The notes: generated by a model from the sequence alone, not told the origin. A stretch of 64,000 bases of DNA from Siderastrea siderea (GCA_964030785.1 OZ034968.1:57800899-57864898), one strand, 5' to 3'. Counted from the first letter of the stretch, positions 45,906 through 60,010 are shown. Translations and numbers: made by a program.

Positions 45906-48900
45906 AGTTCAAGAAAAATAACAAAAAAAAAGAAAAAAAATTAATAACCCATGCCGGTTCTGTCTTCCTGATAAGTAACGCCAGAAAGGCATCCTGTGTT
46001 CTTCAACATCTTCGTTTTCTCCAGCATTGAGAAGGCAGCAGGTAAGCCTGGGTCTTTGGATGCCCCGGACAGTGGATCTGACAGAAATAAACACAAATAA
46101 TGAGATGCCTTATCCACGCGCTTTAGGGGATTTTAGCATAGGAACAGCAGGGAGGACCACAGGAAGGCTTCACAAAGAGCGTAAAGGCCCATGAAAAGAC
46201 ATAACGGGAAAAAAGTAGAAAACACGGCTCGTGGGTGCAAGGCTGAATGATGAGAGGGTACCACAATTACAACGTTTAACCATGTTTCGTACTATCATTT
46301 TTGCTGATTTTAATTTCAACTTATTTCATGTTTTAGCACCGTTAGAAGAAATCCACACTTATGCAACAAGCTTTAATGAGTTTTAGTGGGTCACTTTTGA
46401 CGCCGCGATCACGCAACACCATTATTTGTCTACAATGGAAGCCTGCCTTAGGTTCAGCCAGTCAATACGGCCACCTCGACTCATTATTCACGGCCACTTT
46501 ATTTTGGCCACGTCTCCCAAATGACTCCTGAGGTTGACCTCAAGTATTCAAAGTAACCGCTTAACGGTTACTTTGAAATGAAAACACGAATGAAACGCAA
46601 ATATTTTTCTCATTTCTTGTATTAAAATCGTACCTTAAAATACACGATAAACATGAATCGCATGTGGTGGCTTATCACGAAATGCAATTCCTAACGTAAA
46701 TTTGCAATCTAATGTCTGACATTGCATAAAATTCTTAGGGGTTTTTATTTTGCAGATTGGCGATATTTTGCAATTCTCGGGACGAGAATCTGGGACGAAT
46801 GACATTGTCTACTGGGAACTAACGTTTGCGATTTAAGATAAAAGTAACGTAGAGGAAAGATAATCTTGTCAACTTTTTTGGCTTAAAAAGTTGCCTTTTG
46901 CGAAAACGCACAAAAGAGACCTTTCACTGACTTACAAAATTTGGCGATACGGTACTTGAACGACAATACACTAGAATTTGTGGACATGTTTGGGTTTCGG
47001 AAGGGTCTCACTCAGACACGACAAAGCACTGAACCAGACAACAAAACCTAATGATACCAGTTGGACTAACGGAAACTCATTGGGAAGTAACCAGTGGTGA
47101 TCAGCCACTAAAAATAAGCCTTGACTATCATGATCACTCAATTATGGGCCTAAGACAAGATTGAATTATAAAAAACCTAAACTGAACATGTCCACTGTGG
47201 GAACTCGCATCTAATGTCTTACTCCCCCACTTAGACCCACTTGGACAAAACAGGAATAATAATTGCATGAGTGTTTGATAAATGGCAAACATAGCTATCA
47301 CGCGACAAACCGCCCACTCCGGCTGTTACCAAGATACTAATTAAAGGGATTGAGTAATAAAGCAATCAAGAAATTCAGATTTAATTTTTAAGTAATCAAG
47401 CAATATTTAGCGTCTCATAGACCACAAATAAATGGAAAATAAAGCTATCACGCGACAAACCGCCGACTCCAACTGTTACTAAGATACTAACTAAAGCGAT
47501 TGAGTAATAAAGTAATTTTAAAAAAATCCGATTTTATTTTGAAGTAATCAACCAATTTTTCAGTTGCTTGTCCAATTCAAACAATTGTACCTATTGCTCA
47601 GGCTGTTCTTTTTTCTATTAAAAAGCATTGTTAAAAGTTCTAATTTAGTCCAATGTATTTCCAATAGCACGAGTTTACTTTGCCAAAAGCAGAGTTAGCC
47701 ATGTTATCCTTGAATAGAGTGATTTTTGCGAAGAATTGTTTTGCGAGAGTATTGTTCTGCGCGCGTTCTTGTTTTAATTGCTGGTCGAAAGCAAAATTGC
47801 AAAAACGGCAAAAATATATATATCTCGTGAAAAAATTCCTGCAGCACTGTACTCTTTTTTGTGTTCTCCCTCAACTTTCTTTTATGCCGACATGATCCTT
47901 TTCTATCCTCTCTTGTTTCTATTCAGTACTGGACAAGCCTAACCCAGCCTCATTAATTAACACTGCCAACTTGTTAATACGGACAAATTTTCCTGGCCCG
48001 TTGTCCACCGGATAAACTGTACTTTATTGAACGAGCAGTGTGGAACACACAAAATTAATAAAAGGTATAATCCAGCATACATCTTATTCAAGTATAGTCG
48101 CCAAAGCAATTTTGTTTCTCTCAAATTACCAAGAAATCAATGATGTAATGTGACAAAGCATCACAAACTGTACTATCCTCCCACGTGTGAGAGTTCTGGT
48201 TTTGAAGACCTAAAAGTTATGGACCGTACAAATTTAAGATATTTGTTTGGGACAAAGTGACGCGCCCTCCTAACCGAATTTTCTCAACACCCTTTTGGTT
48301 TATTGGATCGATTTGCCAAGAAGTTGTTAAATATCACTTTTATACATAGTATCAGGTTGCCGCCCCCACACCCTCACTGTTTTTCATGAATACAAGTAGC
48401 TGTATGTTTTCTAACACTGCAAATAACTGTATCGCTGCAACAATAACAATCTTTACGTATAGTTAGATAGATTCTGTTGGCACATTATTCTTATGAGTAA
48501 TGAAACTCAATAGCAATCGTTTTATAATAAGGTCTCTGGAAGAATATTCATGCGTACAAATTGCCATTATTAAGAGAGTGGCCCAGCACATTTTTTCTTC
48601 GCCACGCCCTGAAAGGATAGCAATCGCCCCTCGCTTCACATTTCGTTTACTTATACGAGCGCAACAAGGTGATATGGTATACTTCGAAAGCACCGGTATA
48701 CGTATTCTTTCTTGGTAAAACGATAAATTGAAGTAAGTGCGATAAAAAACGAAATCTCCAATAAAAAAAGAAGCAATAATGGAGCAGTGCTGGAAGCTGA
48801 AGTAGTTTAACAAATTAAACTCCTGTTGGTCATGCGTTTTGACTTATTTTTACTGTCAAAAAGACTGCGAGGGCTTCCAAAGCGTAAACCAATTCCCACA

Positions 48901-49311
48901 GCCCTAAAAGTTTATTAGGCGAAGCTTGGGACGCGCGCTGTTGCGACAACTTTTGAAGACAAAGTAGCACATACATGATTGCGAAAAAAAAGTTTGAGTA
49001 CTTTCGTGCAGGTTTTCGAATCTTTTTCTAGATGTAAATTTAATAACACGAAGTGGAAGAAAACAATTGTCGCAAGTCTTATTTATTAGTCACTTTAACA
49101 TCGCTCCACACCAAAATATTAGAGCCGGGAAGACCAGATTTTTGCAGATTTCTCTACGCTGGTAAATAATTATACTACCAAGAGGCCAAAAAAAAATTAA
49201 CATTACACAATTTTGTGTTATATATACACCAAAAGGGTATTAACACATTCTGTTTCATTAAAAGTATGCCCCAAACTCATAACGTGTGGCTTGAAATAAA
49301 ATTTTCACTCT

Positions 49312-49641
49312 GTGTTTTTCAGTGCCGTTAGAAAGATTGTGAGGTACATTGTACAGACGTTTGGAGACTTGCACAATTTCCAAACGAAAAAGAAAATTAA
49401 ATTAATTAGTTTTGCTGGGTATTTGATGACCTTTACCTTTCACATTGGCATTTTTTGCTGGAAGCTGATCTTTGTCTTCGTTCTTAAGGACAACCTGCGC
49501 GATAGAAGCAAGGAGTGGTTTTCGCCTTATCTACTAAACAAACGTCGGGAGAATCAAGATAAACAGCCACTCCAAACAAAAGACACACCATTTAAATTAG
49601 CTATGAGTAATGACTTACTTGGTCTGTTGCAGACATTCTGA
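49312..49641 (+). CDS. Possible upstream exon of the Crypton unit, copy 2
   Basis: This is the only fully open version of the frame described at 11,720-12,066: about 109 codons, lysine-rich start (KIVRYIVQTF), a hydrophobic middle (LISFAGYLMTFTFHIGIFCW), then KEWFSPYLLNKRRENQ. The stop overlaps AATAAA. It could be a terminal exon after TTTTTCAG at 49,320. No known domain. Confidence 0.3.
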   Translation: MFFSAVRKIVRYIVQTFGDLHNFQTKKKIKLISFAGYLMTFTFHIGIFCWKLIFVFVLKDNLRDRSKEWFSPYLLNKRRENQDKQPLQTKDTPFKLAMSNDLLGLLQTF

Positions 49642-50160
49642 ATAAAATAATATGGTGAAATGACTGTCTAGTTGTGCTTGCAAATCAAAACGACTTTGGT
49701 GCCTTAATTAGAAACGATAGCCACACCTCCAACGAGGAACTGAAGACGACGTGTAAGGCTTTAAAGCGCATGCTAAACCTTTTAGCAGTAAACAGCACTG
49801 GACTTTGAGCTTCCGCATTCAATGTTACGTTCATCATATGACCGGATCAATTTGTGTTCACTTAACTGTACCACCTCACATGATACGCCGACTTAGTGTT
49901 TGTAATGTTTTTTATTATATATATAGCGAGAATTTTATACCGTAAACGTTGGAAATAGAATTCTATATTTGCTATATTTCACATGTGAAGAAAGCGATAC
50001 GTCCAATCAGCTTCGCGTACAGCTTTCTTCACATGTGAAAAATATAACCAATCTGGATCTAGAGTGGAATCACCTAGCCAATCAGAGCAAAGCACTCAAA
50101 TGGCTTCCGAGGGGCGCGGTTTCAAAAACAGCGCCAGCTCGAAGTTTGTGTTTCGAAAAC

Positions 50161-51441
50161 ATGGCTTCGGCTTCACGTTTTGTTCCTCTGGAATTGCCGT
50201 TAGATGAGTTTATTAAGGAGCAATCAAACAAAAATACGTTGAGAAAAACAAACAGGGACGTTTCCTTGCTCAAAGAATTTTTAAGAGCGAAAGAAGTCGA
50301 TAAAGGGATTGAAAACTTGCCAGGTAGAAGAGAAGGAGCTCGCTTTAGTTAAGTTTTACGCTTTTGCAATACTGTATGTACTTATAGTCATTCAAATAAA
50401 GCTTGTTGTTGTTATTGTTGAAGTATTGTGTGCATTCATCGTGGAAGTTAAAAAAAAAGGACGGAGGAGAATACGAGCCAACAACATTGAAGTCGTTCAT
50501 TTCAAGCTTCGACTGCTATTTACGAAAGAAGGGCTATCCCACAACCATCGTAGACGGACAGGAGTTCAGAAAAACCAGAGAAACACTAGTTGCAAAGCAG
50601 AAGGAATTGAAAAAGACTGGCAAAGGAAACAAGTCAAAAGCAGCCCGCGCTCTGACTGACGACGAGGTCGATATTCTTTACGGCAAACACATTTTGGGTC
50701 TTTCGTCTCCGGAGTCCTTATTAAACACTTTATGGTTGAACTACACCCAGCAATTTGGCCTGAGAGGATGCCAAGACATAGAGATATGAAGTGGGGTGAC
50801 ATTCAACTCAAAACCAGTGCAGATGGAGTCCAATTTCTCGAATATACCGAGCGACAAACAAAAACAAGAAGTGGCGTCGAACCCAAAGATATTCGCGCAG
50901 TTAAACCAAAAATGTTTTCTGTCCCAGGCAGTGACAAAGATCCTATACAAGCCTATCACCTGTATGCTTCCAAAAGACCAGAGCAAATGAAGTCAGACGA
51001 CAGCCCGTTTTACTTGGCCATAAACTAGACTAGAGTGGCCAATTCCTAAAAACCCTGGTTCAAGGCGAGCGCCGATAGGCTCCAACAAATTAAATTCAGT
51101 CATGAAAACCATGGCTGAAAAAGCTGGTTTCAATACAGAAAACCTGACCAACCACAGTGCCCGGAAGAGAATGATCCAGAAGCTGAACGACCACCAGGTA
51201 CCTCCAACTCATATTATGCAAACCTCTGGGCATGAAACGTTCAGAGCCTCAACAATTACAGCTCACTTTCGGAAAAACAGCAGAGGGATATATCCAACAT
51301 CATGAGTGCTAGCACTTCAGCTTCAGGATTGCTGGCCATTCAAGGAACCGAGGAAGTCAGTTTGTCGATGGGAAACCAGCAATCGCCTCAGCAGGCATTA
51401 TCTCTTTTCCAAGCGGCCAACATGCAAGGAGGAACATTTAA
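50161..51441 (+). pseudogene. Crypton-type tyrosine recombinase, copy 2 (5' part)
   Basis: Starts ATG 50,161 (MASASRFVPLELPLDEFIKEQ). A ~110-bp replacement at 50,321-50,430, with a LINE-like AATAAAGCTTGTTGTTGTT tail, destroys the frame. Later frames still show FGLRGCQ (50,755), TKTRSGVEPKDIRAV and NHSARKRMIQKL, with extra shifts near 50,780, 51,040 and 51,235 and an in-frame stop in the FYLAIN region. The 3' end lies beyond the insert at 56,512. Confidence 0.8.
50321..50430 (+). mobile_element. Short retroposon tail-like insert
   Basis: Relative to copy 1, this replaces 18 bases by about 110. It ends ATTCAAATAAAGCTTGTTGT plus (GTT)-rich sequence, a pattern common at 3' ends of non-LTR retroposons. 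Confidence 0.4.
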
Positions 51442-54400
51442 GAGGCTGTCTCCCTAAGAGTGTTCCACTCGATCTCGGACTCAGAAATAGATTTCCTTCA
51501 AATTTCTACCACAAATACTACTATCTATCCCTACTACTGAAATGCACTTGAAATGATCCAAAAGTTTATTTTGCTCCGGTTTGAGGATTTGATTGTCAGT
51601 ATACCGTAAGTGACTAAAATTTGGCTATTTTGGGCGCCGTAGTACGGGGTTTTTCAATTATCGTTTAAAAAGACTTCGCACCATCACAACCTTCAAATTT
51701 ACACCCATTTGATAGCTTATTACTTCTTTTTACCGCTCCTGTGTCATTTGGACATTTTCCCGATCGAAATCGTGTGAAAGTAAAAATGATAAATGAACTA
51801 ATCTAATAAGTCACTCGAACTGGACGAAATAGTGCTTGTGAAACATGCCAAAATTCTCAGTTGAGGCACTTAGGCCAGACGTAAAAACCCGTTCTAGACA
51901 TAGACTAAGCACTATTTCCTAGAATTATACAATAAAACTTGCGGCAGATTGCGATTCTGAGAAATTGTGTCGAAGTTTAGTAAGCCATTTTCGCCGATGG
52001 TGTCTTGCGTGACATGAATTTCCATTCAAGTGTTGTTATATATATCCGCCTAATTAAAGAGATGTCGATGGTGGTTCAAAACATTATACAAAGTACTTTT
52101 CCTGTTTTTGCTATGAAACCGATTCTGGAGGTCCAAAACCTCGAATAGATACTGTAGTTACTTTATTTGCGAAACCTTGTTCGATAAATAACTCTCCCCT
52201 CCGGCAAAGGATTCGGCGGTTTCATCATAGAGGTGATGAAAAAGTCTTTTTGTCTTGGTCATGAGATAACACGAGGAAGCTATAATCTCTATAGTGCTTT
52301 CAGCTATACTTTAAATTCGCCAGTTCCAGTCGCCGTGAGTCTTAAAGGGAAACAAACGAGAAAGAAACCGATTCCAACCTCAACCTGGGAGTTGCGTTAC
52401 ACTCTGATCAGTAACGCGATATACAAATGTTCGTCAACAACATTTTATTTTTAACTTAAAAATAACAATGACAGCGAGCAGCTAATACGGCAAGAGCTTT
52501 AGGATATATATATAAAATAACTGTCTAAGGAGAGGCTTGTCACAGAGGGTTGTCATTTCTCGCAGTCAGGATACAAAATTAATTTATATTTTAAATTTTG
52601 TCCTTTTCCACCCTCCCCTACCCTAAGAATGTATTTTCTAAACGGTTTATTCTGATTGCACGAACAAAGGTAACAAGAGTTCAAGTTATAGTACAACAAA
52701 AGGTCCTAAGACACATCTTTAGACTCGCAAACTGTACTTATTTTAGGAAGGTGGTGTACTGACTGAAGCTGGAGCAGGGAGGAGCCATTAGGTCCCGGAA
52801 ACCATCTCTGCTGGTCTACAGTCGTTCCGTATATATTTCTTTACCCTGCGACACTCTAAGCCCCGTACGTAGTAGAAAGGAAATAACTTTGCTTGACTAA
52901 CTGAAACTAGCTCTAAATAAAGGAACCCTGTAGAAGACAGAGGCCATAACGGCTGAATTCCTCATCCAGCGGCTTTCCCCTTTCAAAGTCAATAAGGGAG
53001 TAGCCATGAAAGGGGAAGGGGGGGGGGGGGAGCGGAGTAAAGTTATGTCCTAGTAGGCGCAGATGCGACGCAATATCCAAATGACGTTAATAATTTATCC
53101 ACGTGCGTCAATGATTAAGGTCAGTATTCGCCAAACCTTTTTCTTTTTTTTCTTCGACTGATTTTCTTGTGAAATAATCGATGCCTGCCTGACACGCGAA
53201 AGAGGCTCTTTGCTTGTGCGCGAGCCTCCCTTATCCTTACTTGTAATTTTCAAGCTCATTCTATTTGTGCCCGTCCGTTTCACCCAACCAGCAAGAAATA
53301 GCAGGCTGTTTTCGCTTGTGTTGTTTCTGTAATATGGGATATGTTTTGGGTCTGTGCTTTTTGCCTCAGCTTCCCACATTCCTCTAGGCTATTTTTTTCT
53401 GTCGGCGTTAACCCTCATACGTACAAGCAATCTCATTCCCCCACTGTGATACAAGGGATGGGGTTGATGGACTCTTGGATTTCGTTTTGTTACAATATTT
53501 CGAAAAAATTGCGCCTTTTGAAGATAGCCTTAAAGTGCTCTACGAGATGAGGTAGAAAGTAGATATTATCATACAAAAACGGTCGAAATTGAAAATTTTT
53601 CATGCTAGACGAGTAAAGAAGGAGATATGCTGTTTGTCGATATCGTATACTTTCTCACCGAAAAATGTTGAAAAACATGCATTTTATATCAAACTTTGCC
53701 ATAATGTGGCTAACGGATACATGCGTAAAGCTTCTGAAAACGGCAGGTGCTGACAAAAAATCTGTTTGAAGGAATTGATATCCTGCAGGCCTCCTCCCCC
53801 TTCTACGTCCCAGGATCATAATTAAGCATCATTTTATTTACAACACCGACACTCGTGAATAACGTCTTTCACCAAATGAATCAGGTCCGCATTTCGATCT
53901 TTTGCTCGATAAAGAACCTCAAAATGGTGAAGTATTGTTTTTAGCATGGCGACACTGAATATGCCTATTTTTTCTGTTCTTATAATAGTCACAAAAAACT
54001 GATCGTAGGCGTCAAAACTATGGGATTTGTGAGCCCGATTTCTTCATTTATATCGTCCACCAAAGCGCAGCAGCCTCATACCAGAATTGACGGCCTCAAT
54101 GTCTTGATTTTCATCTTCTTCTGGCCGCACAGTCGCATCCGTTGATGCAGTGCTAGCATCCTGGCCGCGGGACTTCTGTCGTGAAGCTAAACGTGAAAAG
54201 AAGCTGGTAATCTGGGTCTTCGTGAGCCATTCTTCTTTTTCAAACAGCCTTTCTTTTCTTTTATTTCGTGCATTACGTATGCTATTTGCTTGAACTTGAT
54301 CTGGGTCAGCCGTTTTCCCACGACCAACTTTGCCGTGGTCTTGTGGTCAGGATTCAAAATTAATTTATAGTTTAAATCTTCTCCTTTTTCACCTTCCCTC

Positions 54401-56511
54401 ATCCTTCAGAATGTACGTTCTAAAGTGTTCATGTTGATCGCACGAACAAACATTACAGCACTTCAAGTTGTAGTACGACAAAAGGTCTAAAAGTCACATT
54501 TTAGACGTGCAAACTGTACTTAGTTTAGGAAGGTTGGGGTAGACTGAAGCTCCACAGGGAAGAGCCACTAGGTCCCGGAAACCACCTGAGCTGTTCTAGC
54601 CTGCGACACTCTAAGCCCCGTACGTAGTAGAAAGGAAATAACTTTGCTTTACTAAGTGAAACCAGCTCCAGTAAAGGGAACCCCAATGAAGACAGAGGTC
54701 ATGACGGCTGAATCACTTATTTAGCGACTCGTTCCTTTTAAAGTCTACGAGGGAGTGGCCCTGAAAGGGGTGGGGAGGGGTATGTCTTAACAGACGCGGA
54801 TGCGACGCAATATCCAAATGATATTAATAATTTATCCACATGCGGCAATGATTTAGGCCAGTGTTCATCAAAGCTTTCGTTTTTTCTTTGAGATGTTGTC
54901 GTGCAATGTCGTTGTCTGACAAGCGAATAAGTCTCTTTGCTTGTGCGCGAACCTCCCTAATTTTCAAGCTTATTCCCTAGTTTGCAGTTTGCCAGTTTGT
55001 CCGTTTCGCCCTTCACGGGCTGTTTTCGCTTGTGCAGTTTCGGTCATATGGGATACGTTTTGCGTCTGTGCTTTTTTCATCAGCTTATTGCATTCCTCGA
55101 GGCGGACGGAGACTTCGCGTGCAGGCCACTCTGAATACGGACTTCGAGTTAAAATATGCTTTTTATATACTCATATACTCACTCGGTTCCACAATATAAA
55201 ATTTTCGCTATCTTAAATGATTCGTACTAATACTGCCGGACGAATTGACTCGAAAAGCATAACGCTTGCATCCTGAGAACCACAAAGTTTATACTGCTTG
55301 AGACCACTGATCTGCGGAATCATTCGATTTTTCTGAAAAGTTTTGAAGACCAGAGCTTTTTTCCATTCTCATATCAATTCTAAACTGGCGGAATGACGTT
55401 GCTAAGTTCACAGATTGAAAACGTTGAGTGAAATCGATTGTAACAGAGTAATATTTACGCTAGTCCGCTATACACTCAGTCCCATGTTCCAAGTTTGTAT
55501 TCCATAATCCGAAGTCCGTTGTCCGCAGCCCGGAAATGCAATTTTTACTGGCCTGTTTATATTTTGTAACACAAGTCGCGAAACATTTAATTCATCGGTT
55601 GTTCTCCAGAAATATAGCGACTGGATCTCGGTACCTTTCCTTATAAATCGCCACTTTGTCGTCTTCGTATCTTGTGATGAACAAAAAGACTGTACGTTGC
55701 ACATTTTATGAACCGCCAAAGCGTTCGACGGAAAGAGTGTTAAATAACAAGGTAGGCGTCAAATGAGGTGATTTCTCAGGTCAAGGAGCATAAGAATAGA
55801 TGTTGATATAGCAACATGAGAAAGAACAGGCCATTGTATGTAGAAATTTAATCAGATTTCTCTTCATTTGGGTAGAATTATTGATAAATTAAGCGACCAT
55901 AAGAAGACAACAAGTCTTCCGACTGGAATGGTAGTCTATGTCACGCAAGACACCATTGGCGAAAATGGCTTACTAAACTTCGACACAATTTCTCAGAATC
56001 GCATTCTGCCGCAAGTTTTATTGCATAATTCTAGGAAACAGTGCTTAGTCTATGCCTAGAACGGGTTTTTATGTCTGGCCTAAGTGCCTCAACTGAGAAT
56101 TTTGGCATGTTTCAAACGCAAATTTTTAACCAGTTCGAGTGACTTATTAAATTAGTTCATTTATCATTTTCAGTTTCATACGATTTTGATCGGGAAAATG
56201 TCCAAATGACACAGGAGCGGTATAAAGAAGTAATAAGCTATCAAATGGGTGTAAATTTGAAGGTTGTGATGATGCGAAGTCTTTTTAAACGATAATTGAA
56301 AAACCCCGTACTACGGCGCCCAAAATAGCCCAATTTTAGTCACTTACGGTATACTGACAATCAAATCCTCAAACCGGAGCAAAATAAACTTTTGGATCAT
56401 TTCAATTGCATTTTAGTAGTAGGGATAGATAGTAGTATTTGTGGTAGAAATTTGAAGGAAATCTATTTTTGAGTCCGAGGTCGAGTGGAACACTCTTAGG
56501 GAGACAGCCTC
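51442..56511. mobile_element. 5,070-bp TTAA-flanked element with ~575-bp inverted repeats
   Basis: TTAA at 51,438-51,441 and 56,512-56,515. The ends read GAGGCTGTCTCCCTAAGAG on both sides (inverted), and the arms match to about 52,016 and 55,939. Copy 1 of the Crypton supplies the empty site: ACATTTAACATTTCG at 13,781-13,795. No transposase-like frame is present, so it is non-autonomous. Internally, 52,564-53,390 and 54,346-55,100 are direct repeats. Confidence 0.92.
52564..55100. repeat. Internal direct repeat of the TTAA element
   Basis: About 0.8 kb starting GTCAGGAT(A/T)CAAAATTAAT and including CACTCTAAGCCCCGTACGTA occurs at 52,564-53,390 and again at 54,346-55,100, diverged by indels. 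It is an old duplication within the element. Confidence 0.8.
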
Positions 56512-56690
56512 TTAACATTTCGATAAACAGTGTATTTCAACAGAGTCCAAATTTGCCTTTGCACAGCGCGAGGCGCCGCCATTACATGATTCAATCAGAC
56601 AGTGATTAGGGAGAAGCGAAAAGATACTACTTTTTTGTATTTGCGAATACAATTCACGCGAATTAATTTTTATAAAAGGAGCTTAATATC
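56512..56690 (+). pseudogene. Crypton recombinase copy 2, 3' end
   Basis: Continues from the TTAA with the coding end of the recombinase (HYMIQSDSD then stop, near 56,580-56,608) and a short 3' flank matching 13,788-13,970. Copy 3 then begins. Confidence 0.85.
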
Positions 56691-59194
56691 TCTTTTTCTC
56701 AGTTCCTGTATTAAAATCGTACCTTAAAATACACGATAAGCATGAATCGCCTGTGGTGGCTTAACACGAAATGCAAGTCCTAACGAAAATTTGCAATCTA
56801 ATATCTGACATTGCATAAAATTCTTAGGGGTTTTTATTTTGCAGATTGGCGATATTTTGCAATTCTCGGGACGAGAATCCGGGACGAGTGACATTGTCTA
56901 CTGGGAACTAACGTTTGCGATTTAAGATAAAACTAAAGTAGAGGGAAGATAATCTTGTCAACTTTTTCGGCGTAAGAAGTTACCTTTTGCGAAAACGCAC
57001 AAAAGAGACCTTTCACTGACTTCTGAAATTTGGAAAGGCGATACGGTACTTGAACGACAGTACACTAGAATTTGTGGACATGTTTGGGTTTCGGAAGGGT
57101 CTCACTCAGACACGACAAAGCACTGAACCAGACAACAAAACCTAATGATACCAGTTTGGACTAAAGGAAACTCAATGGAAACTAATCAATGGTGATCAGC
57201 CACTGAAAAAAAAAGGTTTGACTATCATGATCACTAGGATATATATGGGCCTAAAACAAGGTTGAATCATAAAAAACCTAAACTGAACATGTCCACTGGG
57301 GGAACTCGCATCTAAAGTCTTACTCCCCCACTTAGTCTTCTGGGACAAAACAGGAATGATAATTGCATGAGTGCTTGAGAATTTGAAAGATACGTGTGCG
57401 ATAATCTTCACCACTCATAAAACATTTATCACAAGACTGATAAATGGCAAACAAAGCTATCACGCGACAAACCGCCGACTCCAGCTGTTACTAAGATACT
57501 AACTAAAGCGATTGAGTAATAAAGTAATCAAGAAAATCAGATTTAATTTTTACGTAATCAAGTAATATTTAGCGTCTCGTAGACCACAAATAAATGGCAA
57601 ACAAAGCTATCACACGACAAACCGCCGACTCCAACTGTTACTAAGATACTAACTAAAGCGATTGAGTAATAAAGTCATGAATCAAAAAAATCAGATTTTA
57701 TTTTTAAGTAATCAAGCAATATTTAGCTTCTCCAATTCAAACAATTGTATCTATTGCTCAGGCTGTTCTTTTTTCTATTAAAAAGCATTGTTAAAAGTTC
57801 TAATTTAGTCCAATGTATTTCCAATAACACGAGTTTACTGTGGCAAAAGCAGAGTTAGCCATTTGTTATCCTCGAATAGAGTGATTTTTGTGAAGAATTA
57901 TTTTGCGAGAGTATTGTTCTGCGCACGGTCTTGTTTTGATTGCTGGTCGAGAGCAAAAATGCAAAAACGGCAAAAAAATAGATATATCTCGTGAAAAATT
58001 CCTGCAGCTCTGTATTCTTTTTTGTGTTCTTCCTCGTTTTTCTTTTATGCCGACATGATCCTTTTCAATCCTCTCTTGTTTCTATTCAGTGTTGAACAAG
58101 CCTAACCCAGCCTCATTAATTAACACTGCCAATCAACTTGTTAATACGGACAGATTTTCCTGGCCCGTTGTCCACCGGATAAACTGTACTTTATTGAACG
58201 AGCAGTGTGGAACACACAAAATTAATAAAAGATATAATCCAGTATAGATCTTATTCAAGTATAGTCGCCAAAGCAATTTTGGTTGTCTCAATTTACCAAG
58301 AAATCAGTGATGTAATGTGGCAAAGCATCACCAACTATGCTATCCTCGCACGAGTGAGAGTTCTGGTTTTGAAGACCTAAAAGTTATGGACCGTACAAAT
58401 TTAAGATATTTGTTTGGGACAAAGTGACGCGCCCCCCTAACCGAATTTTCTCAATACCCTTTTAGTCTTTTAGATCGATTTGCCAAGAAGCTGTTAAATA
58501 TCACGTTTATACATGGTATCAGGTTGCCGCCCCCACACCATCACTGTTTTTCATGAATACAAGTAGCTGTATGTTTTCTAACACTGCAAATAACTGTATC
58601 GCTGTAACAATAACAATCTTTACGTATAGTTAGATAGATTCTGTTGGCACATTATTCTTATGAGTAATGAAACTCAATAGCAATCGTTTTCTAATAAAGT
58701 CTCTGGAAGAATATTCATGCGTACAAATTGCCATTTAAGAGAGTGGCCCAGCACATTTTTTCTTCGCCACGCCCTGAAAGGACAGCAATCGCCCCTTGTT
58801 TCACATTGCGTTTACGTATACGAGCGAAACAAGGTGATATGGTATACTTCGAAAGCACCGGTATGTGTATTCTTTCTTGGTAAAACGATAAACTGAAGTA
58901 AGTGCGATAAAAAACAAAATCTCGAATAAAAAAAGAAGCAATAATGGAGCAGTGCTGGAAGCTGAAGTAGTTTAACAAATAAAACTCCTGTTGGTCATGC
59001 GTCTTGACTTTTTTGTACTGTCAAAAAGACTGACTTCCAAAGCGTAAACCAATTCCCACAGCCCTAAAAGTTTTTTACACGAAGCTTGGGACGTGCGCTG
59101 TTGCGACAACTTTTGAAGACAAAGTAGCGTATACATGATTGCGAAAAAAACGTTTGAGAACTTTCGTGCAGGTTTTCGAATCTTTTTCTAGATG

Positions 59195-59859
59195 TTTATA
59201 ACATAGAGGGCAAAATTACTGAATGCTGATTGGTTGAGACAGAGGGCATTTTTTCTTAATTTTTCTTCGGACGAGGGTAAAATTACTAATTCGTGATTGG
59301 CCAAGCGCCAAAAATTACTCGCATTTGATTGGCTGAGCGCGAGAGCGCGCCATTTGCATTTTGTAGGCGTCTTGAAACGAACTGAACACGCATTTTGAGT
59401 TGTTCAAGACAAGGATCGCTTCAAAGTTTGACTTTTAACCGAGAAGGTTGGTAAAAATGGTATGGAAATCGGGTGTTTGCTTGAAGAGGAATTCGAAAAG
59501 GTGAACCTATATGTGTTACGGGAAACAGCAAATTGTTATTTGTTTTAAAACTACTGAAAACTTACAGCGACGTGGTCGATAGTTATTCCAGCGAGAGGAA
59601 GCTTCGCAACTCAGGTGAATAAAATTTACTTAGTTAATTGAGTTATAAGTGTGTTTTGTCAATGAACTAGAACTGTATTTATCTCTTAAGATGTACATAA
59701 TGGTCGGTCTTTCCTGTTCTGTGCGCTGAGCAGCAGTTAAAATGCTTGTTTGGTGAATTGTTTACGAGCGGGTACTTTTACAATTATTCTGATGGCCGGC
59801 TGATTGTGTTTCAACGTGCATGGAAAGTTTTCCGAAAATTTTGCCCTCTGTGTTATAAA
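59195..59859. mobile_element. ~665-bp MITE in Crypton unit copy 3
   Basis: Ends TTTATAACATAGAGGGCAAA at the left and, inverted, TTTATAACACAGAGGGCAAA at the right. It is absent from copies 1 and 2 (TTTTTCTAGATGTAAATTTAAT there). No coding frame. Confidence 0.7.
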
Positions 59860-59878
59860 CAAGTAATCGCATTGAGTC

Positions 59879-59945
59879 CTCGTAGAATTAAGGATAAATT
59901 TCACTTGTATTTTCAAAGTTTTCACAAATTGCCCTCGTCGCTGCG

Positions 59946-59980
<35 letters not shown>

Positions 59981-60010
59981 ACGTGACAATTTATCCTTAA
60001 TTCTACTCGG
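59879..60010. mobile_element. 132-bp foldback hairpin
   Basis: The arms share GTAGAATTAAGGATAAAT and GTATTTTCAAAGTTTTCACA. The loop is CGTCGCTGCGCGAC. It sits within the same copy-3-specific insertion as the MITE to its left. Confidence 0.75.

Larger units (their letters stand above)
45980..51441. mobile_element. Crypton-bearing repeat unit, copy 2 (left part)
   Basis: Collinear with 8,786-13,787 and continued at 56,512-56,690 after the 5-kb TTAA-flanked insert. It includes about 430 bases (47,815-48,240) missing from copy 1. Confidence 0.8.

Noticed and set aside
48463..48813. 116-codon minus-strand frame, similar frame at 58,715-58,978
   Set aside because: Copy 1 (10,960-11,220) does not keep it open and no domain is seen; it is probably shared only because the units are duplicates.
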